Source of the DNA: an uncultured Clostridium sp.
Lineage (GTDB): Bacteria; Bacillota; Clostridia; Lachnospirales; Lachnospiraceae
Length of the DNA stretch: 37,652 nucleotides
Assembly: GCA_900555045.1 (NCBI GenBank)
Contig: USJW01000039.1
Span: 1 to 37,652, forward strand
Reading direction: 5' to 3'
Below the pieces are notes generated by a model. The model saw only the letters and a program-made list of their open reading frames with translations, was not told where the DNA came from and ran no database searches. Shown in pieces: positions 30,656 through 37,652 of the stretch. Position 1 is the first letter of the stretch, and each line of letters starts with the position of its first letter. The position numbers and the translations under genes are program-made.

Positions 30656-31123
30656 CTACCGGTTCAGCCACCAGATACCCAGGTTCAGGTAGCCCGCAAA
30701 GCACAGCCACAGGAAATAGGGGATCTGCAGCCATGCCGCCGTGCGGTTCACCCGCGCGAACAGCCGGATCATCACCGCCACCAGCCCGGTGAGAAGCAGC
30801 AGCCAGAAAAATGCCAGCAGCCGCAGCCCCTCCCGGAAAAACAGGATACTCCAGAAAAAGTTGACCGCCAGCTGGAGCCCGTAGACCGCCAGCGCGCGCC
30901 CTCGCTCGGCCCCACGCGTCAGCCAGACCATGGCTGCGCCGATCCCCATCAGGATAAAAAGGATGGTCCAGACGATGGGGAAAACCGCGCCGGGCGGGGA
31001 CAGGGGAGGACGCTTTAGCGCAGCATACTCCTTCATCCCGTTCCGGCTCAAAAACCCGGACAGTCCGCCGACGCCTACCGCCAGCAGTACCGACAGCCCG
31101 TATATCTTCTTGTGCCTCTGCAT
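30656..31123 (-). CDS. tspO: TspO/MBR family membrane protein
   Basis: 155 residues with five predicted membrane helices, the family size. Diagnostic regions are KRPPLSPPGAVFPIVWTILF and LQLAVNFFWSILFF, and the C-terminal segment has PYFLWLCFAGYLNLGIWWLN. TspO proteins bind tetrapyrroles and related ligands in the membrane and affect stress or porphyrin handling. GAGGTGAT precedes the ATG at 31123. A frame shifted by one (30,564-31,133) is open but is a shadow. The gene is probably monocistronic and divergent from the thioesterase gene. Confidence 0.93.
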   Translation of the reverse strand: MQRHKKIYGLSVLLAVGVGGLSGFLSRNGMKEYAALKRPPLSPPGAVFPIVWTILFILMGIGAAMVWLTRGAERGRALAVYGLQLAVNFFWSILFFREGLRLLAFFWLLLLTGLVAVMIRLFARVNRTAAWLQIPYFLWLCFAGYLNLGIWWLNR

Positions 31124-31225
31124 ATCGCATCACCTCGGTTTAGTATATTTCGTTCCGGCAGCGCCTATACAGAAAACCGCCCATTTTCGCCGCAGCCCCG
31201 GCGGGCGCGGACATAAAGCCCGCTC

Positions 31226-31254
31226 TTGCATGGCGGAGCGCTTTGCGCTATACT
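31226..31254 (+). promoter_or_regulatory. Promoter of the thioesterase gene
   Basis: TTGCAT (31226-31231), a 17-bp spacer and TATACT (31249-31254) place the start near 31261. TAAGGAGG and the ATG at 31289 follow within 30 bases. Confidence 0.7.
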
Positions 31255-31288
31255 TGCCATTATCAGGCATTCCTAAGGAGGACAACTT

Positions 31289-31720
31289 ATGCTGAAGGAC
31301 TATGAACACAACGCAAAATATTACGAGACCGACCAGATGGGCTGCGTGCACCACTCCAACTACATCCGCTGGATGGAGGAGGCGCGGGTGGACTTAATGG
31401 AACAGATGGGCTGCGGCTACCGGGCCATGGAGGAGGCCGGGATTTACAGCCCCGTCCTGGAGGTGAGCTGCCGCTACAAGACCATGGTGCGCTTCGGCGA
31501 CACGGTGCGCATCCACGCCTGGATCAAGGAGTACAACGGCATCCGCATGACCATCGGCTACCGGATGTACGACACCGCCACGAACGAGCTGCGCACCGAG
31601 GGCGAGAGCGCCCACTGCTTTTTGGGAACCGACGGCCGCCCCGTATCCCTGAAGCGCTCCTACCCGGATTGGGACAGGCTTTTCCGTGAGATGTTGAAGC
31701 TGGAGAGCGAGGAGGGCTGA
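31289..31720 (+). CDS. Acyl-CoA thioesterase, YbgC/FadM type (4HBT hotdog fold)
   Basis: 143 residues, a typical single hotdog domain. The catalytic region is YYETDQMGCVHHSNYIRWME, where the aspartate after Thr is the active-site residue of 4-hydroxybenzoyl-CoA thioesterase-like enzymes, followed by FGDTVRIHAWIKEYNGIRMT and GESAHCFLGTDGRPVSL. It hydrolyses acyl-CoA thioesters in the cytoplasm; the chain specificity is unknown. TAAGGAGG lies nine bases before the ATG. It is monocistronic and convergent with topoisomerase III; the 99-bp gap between them is C-rich with no gene. Confidence 0.92.
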   Translation: MLKDYEHNAKYYETDQMGCVHHSNYIRWMEEARVDLMEQMGCGYRAMEEAGIYSPVLEVSCRYKTMVRFGDTVRIHAWIKEYNGIRMTIGYRMYDTATNELRTEGESAHCFLGTDGRPVSLKRSYPDWDRLFREMLKLESEEG

Positions 31721-31819
31721 TTTTGCCCGCCCCGGGCCGACTCCCCGCCGCTGGCCTCCGGGCCGCCCCACCAATCTCCAGGCTACCTCCGCCAATCTCC
31801 GGGCGCGTCCCGCCCCTCG

Positions 31820-34024
31820 TCACCGGTCCAGCTTAATCCCTGCCAGGAGCTGGGCCATCGCATTGTTCACCGGCTCCTCCGCTTCCTTTTTCTGTTTATT
31901 CAAATACTGGGCCACGTCCCGCTTGGACACGCCTGCCCCCTCCTTCTTTCTCCGCTCCTGGAACGCTTTCAGCTTCTCCTTGTAACCGCACTTGCACACA
32001 AAGATCTGTCCGTCCCCCTTGCCCTTAAGCTCCATCTTCTTGTGGCACACCGGGCAGCGCGCGTTGGACGTGCGCGAGAGCGTCTCCCTGTGTCCGCACT
32101 CCCGGTCCTGGCAGACCAGCATCTCACTGTTCTTGCCCTTCACCAGCAGCATCCGCTTCCCGCAGACCGGGCACTTGGTGTTGGTCAGGTTGTCATGCTT
32201 AAACTGCCCCTCCCCCGCCTTGATCTGGGCGATCAGCTCCTGGGAATAGCCGCGGATATCCTTCATGAACGCCGCCCGCTTTAAGCTTCCCTTCGCGATC
32301 CGCGACAGCCGCATCTCCCAGTCCGCCGTCAGCTCCGGCTTCTTTAAATCCTCCGGCACCAGCTCCAACAGCTGCTTCGCCTTGGAGGTGAGGAAAATGT
32401 CCTTCCCTCGCTTTTCAAGTAAAAAACTGGAAAATAGTTTCTCGATAATGTCCGCCCGGGTGGCGACCGTGCCAAGGCCGCCGGTCTCCCCGAGGGTTTT
32501 TGCCATCTCCCGGTTCCCGGACTCCATGTACGCCACCGGGTTCTCCATGGCGGACAGAAGCGTGGCCTCGTTGAAGGGCGCGGGCGGCTTGGTCTTCCCC
32601 TCCGTGCGCGTCATTGTCAGGGATTTTAAGGTGTCCCCCTGCTTTAAGTCCGGAAGCTTCTGGCCCTTTAGCGCCTGCTCCTCATCCTCCTCATCGCCCT
32701 CCTCGTAGCCGTCCTCATAGGCCGCCTTCCAGCCCTGATTCTTCACGATATTCCCGTGGGCGACAAAGCGCTCCCCGCCGATCTCCACGGTCAGAGCCGT
32801 CTGCTCATACTCGTACGGCGGGTACAGCACCGCTAAGAAGCGGCGCACCACCAGGTCGTAGATCCTGCGCTCGTCCACGGTCATGTGGTCCAGCTGCACA
32901 AACTGCTCCGTGGGGATGATGGCGTGGTGGTCCGACACCTTCGCGTTGTCCACGAAAAAGAGCTTCCCCGGCAGCGGGCGGTTGATCAGACGCCCCGCCG
33001 CCAGCTTGTACGGCCCCACGCTGCACGCTTTCAGCCGCTCCCGGATGGTGGGGACAATGTCCTCGCTCAGATAGCGGGAGTCCGTCCGCGGGTAGGTGAG
33101 CACCTTGTGGTTCTCGTACAGGCGCTGCATGATGTTGAGCGTCTCCTTGGCCGAGTAGTTGAACCGCTTGTTGGCGTCCCTCTGCAGCTCCGTCAGGTCG
33201 TAGAGCAGCGGCGCAAATGTCTTTTTCGGCGTCCGCTTCACCTCCGCCACCACGCCGTCCCTTCCCCTAAGCTCCCCCATGAGCGCGTCCACACGGCCGC
33301 GGTCAAAGCTCCTGAAGCTCTTCGTCTTTTTGTCCTGCCACACGAGCGTCAGCGCCGGGGCCGCGCACTGCGCCTTAAGCCCAAAGTAGGGCTGGGGCAC
33401 GAACCCGCGAATCTCCTCCTCGCGCTTTGCGATCATGGCCAGCGTGGGCGTCTGCACCCGCCCGCAGGACAGCTGGGCGTTGTACTTGCAGGTCAGCGCG
33501 CGGGTGGCGTTGATTCCCACCAGCCAGTCCGCCTCCGCCCGGCACATGGCCGCGTCGTAGAGATTCTCATACTCCCTCCCATCCTTCAGGTTCGCGAAGC
33601 CCTCCCGGATGGCCTTGTCCGTCACCGAGGAGATCCACAGCCGCTTCACCGGCTTTTGGCAGCCCGCCTTCTTTAAAATCAGGCGCGCCACCAGCTCGCC
33701 CTCGCGCCCCGCGTCCGTGGCGATGATGACCTCCCCCACGTCCTTGCGGCCCAGCTGCGCCCTCACCGCCTGGTACTGCTTGTTTGTCTGCCGGATCACC
33801 TCCAACTTAAAGGGCTCCGGCATCATGGGCAGGTCCTCCATGCGCCACTCCTTATATTTCGGGTCGTAGGCCTCCGGGTCCGCCAGCTCCACCAGATGGC
33901 CCAAGCCCCAGGTCACAATATACTGTCCGCCCTCGATGGCCCCGTTTTCCGCCTTCCCGCACTTTAAAACCCGCGCGATGTCCCGGGCCACGGACGGTTT
34001 TTCCGCGATTACCAATGATTTCAT
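31820..34024 (-). CDS. topB: DNA topoisomerase III
   Basis: 734 residues, type IA topoisomerase. The Toprim domain starts MKSLVIAEKPSVARDIARVL and has IATDAGREGELVARLIL; the second acidic position of DxD is Gly, as in other Firmicute TopB proteins. The active-site tyrosine lies in KVLTYPRTDSRYLSEDI. The C-terminus has two zinc ribbons (CPVCGKRML...CQDRECGHRE and CPVCHKKMEL...CKCGYKEK) and a basic tail. It resolves single-stranded links during replication and recombination. AAAGGAGA precedes the ATG at 34024, and a consensus promoter lies 44 bp upstream. The clean chromosomal setting argues against an integrative-element version. Confidence 0.95.
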   Translation of the reverse strand: MKSLVIAEKPSVARDIARVLKCGKAENGAIEGGQYIVTWGLGHLVELADPEAYDPKYKEWRMEDLPMMPEPFKLEVIRQTNKQYQAVRAQLGRKDVGEVIIATDAGREGELVARLILKKAGCQKPVKRLWISSVTDKAIREGFANLKDGREYENLYDAAMCRAEADWLVGINATRALTCKYNAQLSCGRVQTPTLAMIAKREEEIRGFVPQPYFGLKAQCAAPALTLVWQDKKTKSFRSFDRGRVDALMGELRGRDGVVAEVKRTPKKTFAPLLYDLTELQRDANKRFNYSAKETLNIMQRLYENHKVLTYPRTDSRYLSEDIVPTIRERLKACSVGPYKLAAGRLINRPLPGKLFFVDNAKVSDHHAIIPTEQFVQLDHMTVDERRIYDLVVRRFLAVLYPPYEYEQTALTVEIGGERFVAHGNIVKNQGWKAAYEDGYEEGDEEDEEQALKGQKLPDLKQGDTLKSLTMTRTEGKTKPPAPFNEATLLSAMENPVAYMESGNREMAKTLGETGGLGTVATRADIIEKLFSSFLLEKRGKDIFLTSKAKQLLELVPEDLKKPELTADWEMRLSRIAKGSLKRAAFMKDIRGYSQELIAQIKAGEGQFKHDNLTNTKCPVCGKRMLLVKGKNSEMLVCQDRECGHRETLSRTSNARCPVCHKKMELKGKGDGQIFVCKCGYKEKLKAFQERRKKEGAGVSKRDVAQYLNKQKKEAEEPVNNAMAQLLAGIKLDR

Positions 34025-34067
34025 CCAAATTTCTCCTTTTTACTGCTTCCAATCGTTGTGTCACTCT

Positions 34068-34096
34068 ATTATACGGCATATGCACAAACGGTTCAA
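34068..34096 (-). promoter_or_regulatory. Promoter of topB
   Basis: On the minus strand TTGAAC (34096-34091), 17 bp and a perfect TATAAT (34073-34068), about 44 bp before the topB start codon. Confidence 0.75.
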
Positions 34097-34110
34097 GATA
34101 TAAGACACAG

Positions 34111-34142
34111 CGGGCGGCCCGCTTAAAAATGTGGGCCGCCCG
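34111..34142 (-). terminator. GC-rich hairpin after the HPr-like gene (terminator-like)
   Basis: CGGGCGGCCC (34111-34120) and GGGCCGCCCG (34133-34142) form a perfect 10-bp stem with a 12-base loop, 12 bp past the stop codon at 34155. The following minus-strand bases lack a clear T-run, so efficiency is uncertain, but its position fits a transcript end before the topB promoter. Confidence 0.5.
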
Positions 34143-34154
34143 TCAATTTCTTCC

Positions 34155-34403
34155 TTAATTTGCCGCTAAAACCCTGGAATATTCCTCCAGGGCATTCCTC
34201 TCATCCTCGCCGTCAAACAAAAGCTCAAACCGGTCCCCCGCCTTGATGTCCCCGATGTGCATCATGCTCTTGGCATTGAACCGCCTCCCCGCCAGATCCA
34301 CCGTCACCTTGCAGCGGTATTTGTACCCGGTCTGAATCAGCAGGCTCATCTGATCCCGGTATCTGCTCTGATTGGCGGAAGCGAGAAACGCACCTTTTAT
34401 CAT
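34155..34403 (-). CDS. HPr-like small protein lacking the phospho-histidine
   Basis: 82 residues. The segment RRFNAKSMMHIGDIKAGDRFELLFDGEDERNALEEY follows the second half of HPr proteins, where AKSMM-type sequence precedes the serine helix and GEDE precedes the last helix. The first half has no HPr active-site histidine. It is therefore not a normal phosphotransferase carrier; a Crh-like regulatory role or a degenerate family member is possible. AGAGGTGG precedes the ATG at 34403. It follows the small protein at 34,455-34,796 by 51 bp and probably shares its transcript. Confidence 0.65.
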   Translation of the reverse strand: MIKGAFLASANQSRYRDQMSLLIQTGYKYRCKVTVDLAGRRFNAKSMMHIGDIKAGDRFELLFDGEDERNALEEYSRVLAAN

Positions 34404-34454
34404 GTTCTGCTATCCACCTCTGATTCTGTGCCGCCGCACCATGGCAGCGCAACT

Positions 34455-34796
34455 CTATTTTGCGGTCTTTGCGGCGGTCCGGGTGGTCCGCGCTGTGCTC
34501 TTGCGGTGCTTCACAAGATCCATCTGCGCCATCTTTCGCTCTTCCTCCCGCTTGTGGATCGCCTCCCTGCGCCCGTCCTCCTTGCGGCTGCGCTCTTTCG
34601 CCGCCATCGGGCCGTAGGTTTCCTGGAGCTCGTCCTTCTCAAACGCCAGGAAGCCGTCGAAGGCATCCGGGAACAGAAATGTTTTCACCATACCGCTGCC
34701 CTGAAACCGTACTTTAATATGCTCCGACGGCTCCTCCACTATACTGCCCTTCCCAAATTTCGAGTGTCTTACTTCCTCATTGACCAGAGACTCCAT
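34455..34796 (-). CDS. Small protein with Tudor-like fold resembling UvrD/PcrA C-terminal (DUF3553-like) domain
   Basis: 113 residues. Residues about 5-55 (VRHSKFGKGSIVEEPSEHIK, then FLFPDAFDGFLAF) match the small barrel found at the C-terminus of UvrD-type helicases and as stand-alone proteins in Lachnospiraceae. Residues about 65-113 are a highly charged helix ending in a Lys/Arg/Thr-rich tail (STARTTRTAAKTAK). This suggests nucleic-acid or RNA-polymerase contact; the function is unknown. AGGAGG lies nine bases before the ATG at 34796. A terminator hairpin sits directly upstream, so expression may depend on read-through or on a promoter inside the gap. Confidence 0.7.
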   Translation of the reverse strand: MESLVNEEVRHSKFGKGSIVEEPSEHIKVRFQGSGMVKTFLFPDAFDGFLAFEKDELQETYGPMAAKERSRKEDGRREAIHKREEERKMAQMDLVKHRKSTARTTRTAAKTAK

Positions 34797-34830
34797 GCAA
34801 TAATCCTCCTAACGGCGCGCAAACGCGCAG

Positions 34831-34870
34831 AAAAAAATAAAGCGGACAGACACATTCCGGCTATCCGCTT
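34831..34870 (-). terminator. Rho-independent terminator between LysR gene and the small-protein operon
   Basis: On the minus strand AAGCGGATAG (34870-34861) and CTGTCCGCTT (34849-34840) pair with one G-T wobble around an 11-base loop, followed by TATTTTTTT (34839-34831). It ends the LysR transcript, or acts as an attenuator if the small-protein operon starts upstream of it near 34,895. Confidence 0.75.
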
Positions 34871-34952
34871 CCACAGACTGATTGTTCCTACTTATAGTTT
34901 AGCAAAAAAACGCTCCGATTTCTAATAAATTTCCACATTTAAAACTTTTTCG

Positions 34953-35909
34953 TCAAGTTTTACCCACAGAGCCCCCAGAGGTTTTGTGCATATTTTTCAC
35001 TTTTTCCCCGGCCAGCTCAAGAAATGCCTCCATGGCGGGCGTCACCCACTTGACTGGGTGGTAGAGCAGCGCGCTCCTCACCCGCGGCTCAAAGCCCTCC
35101 AGCTTGAGCCGCAAAAGCGCCCCGGACGTAACCAGGTCCGCGGCCGCAAAATCCGGCAGAATCCCCACCCCCAGGCCGGACCGCGCGAAGCTTATGATCC
35201 CCTCGATGCTGTCCGCCTCCAGAAGGACATGGGGTGAGATTTTCGCCCCGGCACAGTACTGTTCAAACCGCTGCCGGTAGGGGCAGCCGGGCTCGGTCAA
35301 AAGGAAGGGCAGACCGCCCCAGGCAGCCCCGGATACCTCCGGGCGGTTCTCCCCCGAAGCCCCTGCCGTCTCCCTCACAGCCCTTTCAAACCGCCCAGGG
35401 GCCGCCACGGCCCAGATGGGGTGGAATGCCTCGCAGGCGCATTTCCAGGCAAACCCGCGCCGTTTCTCCGCAATCATCCAGGCGAAATCCAGCTGGTTGG
35501 AGCCCAGCATCTCCTCCAAATCCGCTGCCCCGCCGTTTCGCACCACCAGGTCCACCTCCGGGTACAGCTGGTGGTACTCCTTTAAAAGCTCCGGCAGAAA
35601 CGCCGTGCACAGCGAGGAGAAGGCCCCGATCCGAAGCCGCCCCGACGGCTCCCTCTGCTCCGTAACCGCAAGCCTTGCGTTCTCCGCCCCCAACAGCAGC
35701 CCCCGTGCATGCTCCAAAAACACCTCCCCGGCCCGCGTCAGCGCGATCCCCTTGGGCAGCCGGTCAAACAGCGGCACCCCCAGCTCCTCCTCCAGCCCTT
35801 GAATCTGCGACGTCACCGTGGACTGTGTGTAGCCCAGCTGTGCCGCCGCCCGCGAGAAGCTCCCCGCGTCCGCGGCCCTCACAAATGTATTCAGATTGCG
35901 CAGCTCCAT
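34953..35909 (-). CDS. LysR family transcriptional regulator
   Basis: 318 residues. The winged helix is MELRNLNTFVRAADAGSFSR, AAAQLGYTQSTVTSQIQGLE, and EELGVPLFDRLPKGIALTRA. The effector domain starts near GRLRIGAFSSLCTAFLPELL and contains EADSIEGIISFARSGLGVGI. This form resembles CysL/CysB-like or YwqM-like regulators more than the one at 3,969. It is divergent from a glutaredoxin-like gene with a 134-bp shared gap that contains AT-rich dyads (TCGAATTTTTCGA at about 35,935). A role in redox or thiol metabolism is therefore a fair guess but is unproven. Confidence 0.92.
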   Translation of the reverse strand: MELRNLNTFVRAADAGSFSRAAAQLGYTQSTVTSQIQGLEEELGVPLFDRLPKGIALTRAGEVFLEHARGLLLGAENARLAVTEQREPSGRLRIGAFSSLCTAFLPELLKEYHQLYPEVDLVVRNGGAADLEEMLGSNQLDFAWMIAEKRRGFAWKCACEAFHPIWAVAAPGRFERAVRETAGASGENRPEVSGAAWGGLPFLLTEPGCPYRQRFEQYCAGAKISPHVLLEADSIEGIISFARSGLGVGILPDFAAADLVTSGALLRLKLEGFEPRVRSALLYHPVKWVTPAMEAFLELAGEKVKNMHKTSGGSVGKT

Positions 35910-35969
35910 CTCCCTGTCCCCTCCCGCATGGTATCGAATTTTTCGAATCTGATTATAATATATTTCAAT

Positions 35970-35998
35970 TTTACAAATCTGTAAACCCCTGTTATACT
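35970..35998 (+). promoter_or_regulatory. Promoter of the glutaredoxin-like gene
   Basis: TTTACA (35970-35975), a 17-bp spacer and TATACT (35993-35998). The -35 overlaps the dyad TTACA-AATC-TGTAA, a candidate site for the divergent LysR regulator. Confidence 0.65.
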
Positions 35999-36043
35999 GA
36001 TGACAACAAACAAGACCAGATCATCCCAAAGGAGGAGTCCACC

Positions 36044-36301
36044 ATGAAAATTACCGTGATCGGCAGCCATCTCTGCCCCGACACCCTGTACGCGCTCTGC
36101 AAGCTTCGCGAGGCCCAGATCGACATTGACTTCCAGAACCTGTCCGCTTCCCTGCCAGACTTAAAGGCCTACCTGGCCGTGCGCGAATCGGATCCCATGT
36201 ACGAGGCCGTGAGGAAAAACGGCGGCATCGGAATCCCCTGCTTTATCTTTGAGGACGGACGCCGCACCCTGAACCTGGACGAGGTGCTGTCCGCCAAATA
36301 G
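36044..36301 (+). CDS. Glutaredoxin-like protein
   Basis: 85 residues. The ATG at 36044 has AAAGGAGG eight bases upstream; the longer open frame crosses the divergent regulator. A thioredoxin-fold start ITVIGSHLCPDTLYALCKLR holds a CPDT site at Cys11, a single-cysteine glutaredoxin-like motif. GGIGIPCFIFEDGRRTLNLD holds the conserved cis-proline. It probably reduces or senses disulfides in the cytoplasm. It is controlled from a promoter next to a LysR regulator and closed by a strong terminator, so it is a single-gene unit. Confidence 0.85.
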   Translation: MKITVIGSHLCPDTLYALCKLREAQIDIDFQNLSASLPDLKAYLAVRESDPMYEAVRKNGGIGIPCFIFEDGRRTLNLDEVLSAK

Positions 36302-36307
36302 TGACAA

Positions 36308-36356
36308 AACAGCCCGGCCGCGGTCTTCCCTCCGCTGCCGGGCTGTTCCGTTTTTT
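36308..36356 (+). terminator. Rho-independent terminator of the glutaredoxin-like gene
   Basis: AACAGCCCGGC (36308-36318) pairs with GCCGGGCTGTT (36337-36347), then CCG and T6 (36351-36356). It sits between convergent genes. Confidence 0.85.
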
Positions 36357-36360
36357 ATAA

Positions 36361-37029
36361 TCACATGTGCTCCAAAATGAAATCCTCGGCCCACGCCGCG
36401 TCCACCACAAACACGCCCCGGCGAAATTCCGGCAGCTTATCCCGCAAATCCTCCTCCAGGCTGCGGTACTGCTCCTCACTGAGCTCCACGCTGGCCAGAT
36501 ACCCCTTCTCGCCGAACAGATCCACCTGCCACTGCCCGGAGGATGACTCCGAGAAGTACCCCGTGTCTACGACAAGCTCCGGGTGCTTTTTCTCCAGAAG
36601 GCTGATGTACAGATATTTGAGAATCTCCACAATCCGGTCGTCTAGCCCCCGGTCAAAGATAAACAGCTTTTCCCTCAGCGCATTCTGGCTGAGCACAATC
36701 CGCATCAGGTAGCCGTCAACGCCGCTCTTATCCATCAGACGGCCCACCCGCTCATCCTGCCCCGAGAACATCTCCGCCACGGACGCGCAGGACTCCTCGT
36801 CGGTGACGTAGTAGATCATGAGCTGGTCCTCCATCTGGTGGTAGAGAAAGCCATAATTCACGTTGGTCACCGCGCCGCAGGACGGGCATTTGTACGCAAA
36901 CAGCTCCCCCGACCGCACAAGCTCCCGCGTTTCCGGGTCAACCGCCGTATTCACGCTCTGCCAAACCTGCATTGTCCCCTGCTTCCCGCAGTGGGGACAA
37001 GTCACCTGCTCCATCCGTTCCATCGACAT
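36361..37029 (-). CDS. CpXC domain protein
   Basis: 222 residues. The N-terminus carries two zinc-binding knuckles, VTCPHCGKQG (about 9-18) and YKCPSCGAVTNVNYGFLYHQ (about 47-66), the hallmark of the CpXC family of Firmicutes. The rest is a mixed alpha/beta region with no other recognisable motif (LREKLFIFDRGLDDRIVEIL). No signal peptide or membrane helix is present, and the function is unknown. GGGAGG precedes the ATG at 37029. It lies 38 bp after the DUF2007 gene and is likely co-transcribed. Confidence 0.85.
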   Translation of the reverse strand: MSMERMEQVTCPHCGKQGTMQVWQSVNTAVDPETRELVRSGELFAYKCPSCGAVTNVNYGFLYHQMEDQLMIYYVTDEESCASVAEMFSGQDERVGRLMDKSGVDGYLMRIVLSQNALREKLFIFDRGLDDRIVEILKYLYISLLEKKHPELVVDTGYFSESSSGQWQVDLFGEKGYLASVELSEEQYRSLEEDLRDKLPEFRRGVFVVDAAWAEDFILEHM

Positions 37030-37067
37030 TCCTGTTTCCTCCCGCCCTGTTTGTCAGTTGCTGTTTG

Positions 37068-37307
37068 TCACTTGTTCTCTGCCTCCAACCCCATTCCTTC
37101 CAGCACCTCCGCCGCCCGCGCTGCATCGGCGTCCGCCACATAAATCTCCTCACCGGCGTGGGAATAGCCGCCGTACAGGTTCAGAATCGCTCCATTTCCC
37201 AAATCCTTTTTGTAAGCCGGCACCTGGCTTTTCTCAAGCGCCTCCATGATCATCCCCGCCGTCAGGTTATCCTGGGCCGTAAATATTTTCACTGCTTTTC
37301 TATCCAT
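37068..37307 (-). CDS. DUF2007 family small protein
   Basis: 79 residues from the ATG at 37307, about ten bases after AAGGAGG; the frame continues upstream to 37340 without a site. VKIFTAQDNLTAGMIMEALE and VPAYKKDLGN, then EEIYVADADAARAAEVLEGM, match the ferredoxin-like DUF2007 ('putative signal-transducing') family. The function is unknown. A TATAAT at 37,368-37,363 on the minus strand is a likely -10. It is the first gene of a two-gene unit with CpXC. Confidence 0.82.
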   Translation of the reverse strand: MDRKAVKIFTAQDNLTAGMIMEALEKSQVPAYKKDLGNGAILNLYGGYSHAGEEIYVADADAARAAEVLEGMGLEAENK

Positions 37308-37501
37308 TAGATGGACCTCCTTTGCGCTGTGATATGCCAACTGTAGCGATATCTCTTACTTCATTATACAACATGCAGTGCCCATCTGCAGTTAAAATTT
37401 TCTTTTATACTCCACCAACTCATCACTTTGATTTTTTACTTGACTTATATGCCCCTATCCTTTATACTTCGTTATAGGAAATGGGTTTTCACCGTACAGT
37501 C

Positions 37502-37652
37502 TTATGACTCAAGCGGGCTGCTCGTTTCTTTTTTTATTGCCAACAAATCATACAAATATTTTTTTCCATCTTCATCATGCCTCACCAACATTCTCGCTGA
37601 AAAAATGTTATATCTGGCTATCTGCCCGGCTTTATCATCATATACCGGGAGT
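37502..37652 (-). CDS. C-terminal fragment of an unidentified protein, cut by the window edge
   Basis: An open minus-strand frame enters from the window end and stops with TAA at 37502. The 49 visible residues include YNIFSARMLVRHDEDGKKYL and YDLLAIKKETSSPLES. The tail looks like the end of proteins seen on clostridial mobile elements, but I cannot name the family with confidence. The region is AT-rich compared with the rest of the window, in line with accessory DNA. The gap 37,308-37,501 has no gene I can support. Confidence 0.6.
   Translation of the reverse strand, partial: LPVYDDKAGQIARYNIFSARMLVRHDEDGKKYLYDLLAIKKETSSPLES

Noticed and set aside
31721..31819. Two CCAATCTCC copies in the gap between the thioesterase and topB genes
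   Set aside because: Short, C-rich and without spacing or symmetry that suggests function; consistent with chance.
31820..34024. Gly in place of the second Toprim aspartate in topoisomerase III as a possible inactivation
   Set aside because: The ATDAGREGE form is usual in Firmicute TopB proteins, and the active-site tyrosine and zinc ribbons are intact.
37463..37485. TATACTTCGTTATA resembles a loxP or dif half-site
   Set aside because: Only part of one arm matches, the second arm does not align at the required spacing, and no recombinase gene is visible.

Overview
The window reads as a chromosomal segment of a GC-rich member of the Clostridia, most likely Lachnospiraceae. The basis is the gene content (YesM/YesN two-component genes, UgpC-type sugar ABC genes, DUF1848, CpXC, DUF2007, TspO, DNA topoisomerase III of the Bacillus/Clostridium type), strong AAGGAGG-type ribosome binding sites, and sigma-A promoters in short AT-rich gaps between GC-rich genes. 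No rRNA, tRNA, CRISPR array or intact transposase was found. The genus cannot be fixed by reading alone.

Layout. 1-4,865: a GntR/UTRA regulator, a decayed Rpn-family gene, purine nucleoside phosphorylase deoD divergent from a Crp/Fnr regulator, and a YoaK/DUF1275 membrane protein divergent from a LysR regulator. 4,862-13,752, minus strand: a carbohydrate ABC operon (lipoprotein, two permeases, TIM-barrel isomerase, ATPase), then a sensor operon of YesM-type kinase, a second solute-binding-like protein and a YesN-type regulator. 14,048-20,835, minus strand: an RND tripartite-type pump (adaptor, RND pump, two TolC-like proteins), divergent from an OmpR-type regulator and kinase pair. 22,820-25,702: a membrane diguanylate cyclase and a MATE pump.

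25,703-26,526 is an AT-rich accessory island. It holds a MerR-type promoter for the MATE gene, a pair of TGTCAAGCCC repeats, and an unannotated type I toxin-antitoxin locus: a 27-residue membrane peptide with a convergent antisense RNA. 26,527-30,539, minus strand: a BmrR-like MerR regulator, a 51-residue basic protein, a DUF6933 protein with a 9-residue tandem repeat and a Cys-rich tail, a DUF1848 protein with a radical-SAM-like cysteine motif, a von Willebrand A protein, and the scar of an internally deleted macro-domain gene. 30,656-37,652: TspO, acyl-CoA thioesterase, topoisomerase III, two small proteins, a LysR regulator divergent from a glutaredoxin-like protein, CpXC and DUF2007 proteins, and the C-terminal end of an unidentified gene.

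How the parts fit. Several local regulator-target pairs can be read from promoter architecture: MerR to MATE (19-bp spacer with a dyad), LysR to YoaK (ATAC-N11-GTAT in the divergent gap), the OmpR-type pair to the RND pump, and the kinase/binding-protein/YesN set to the sugar ABC operon. The most notable unlisted items are the toxin-antitoxin locus and two genes, Rpn-type and macro-domain, that each keep their first dozen codons and their tail but have lost the middle.
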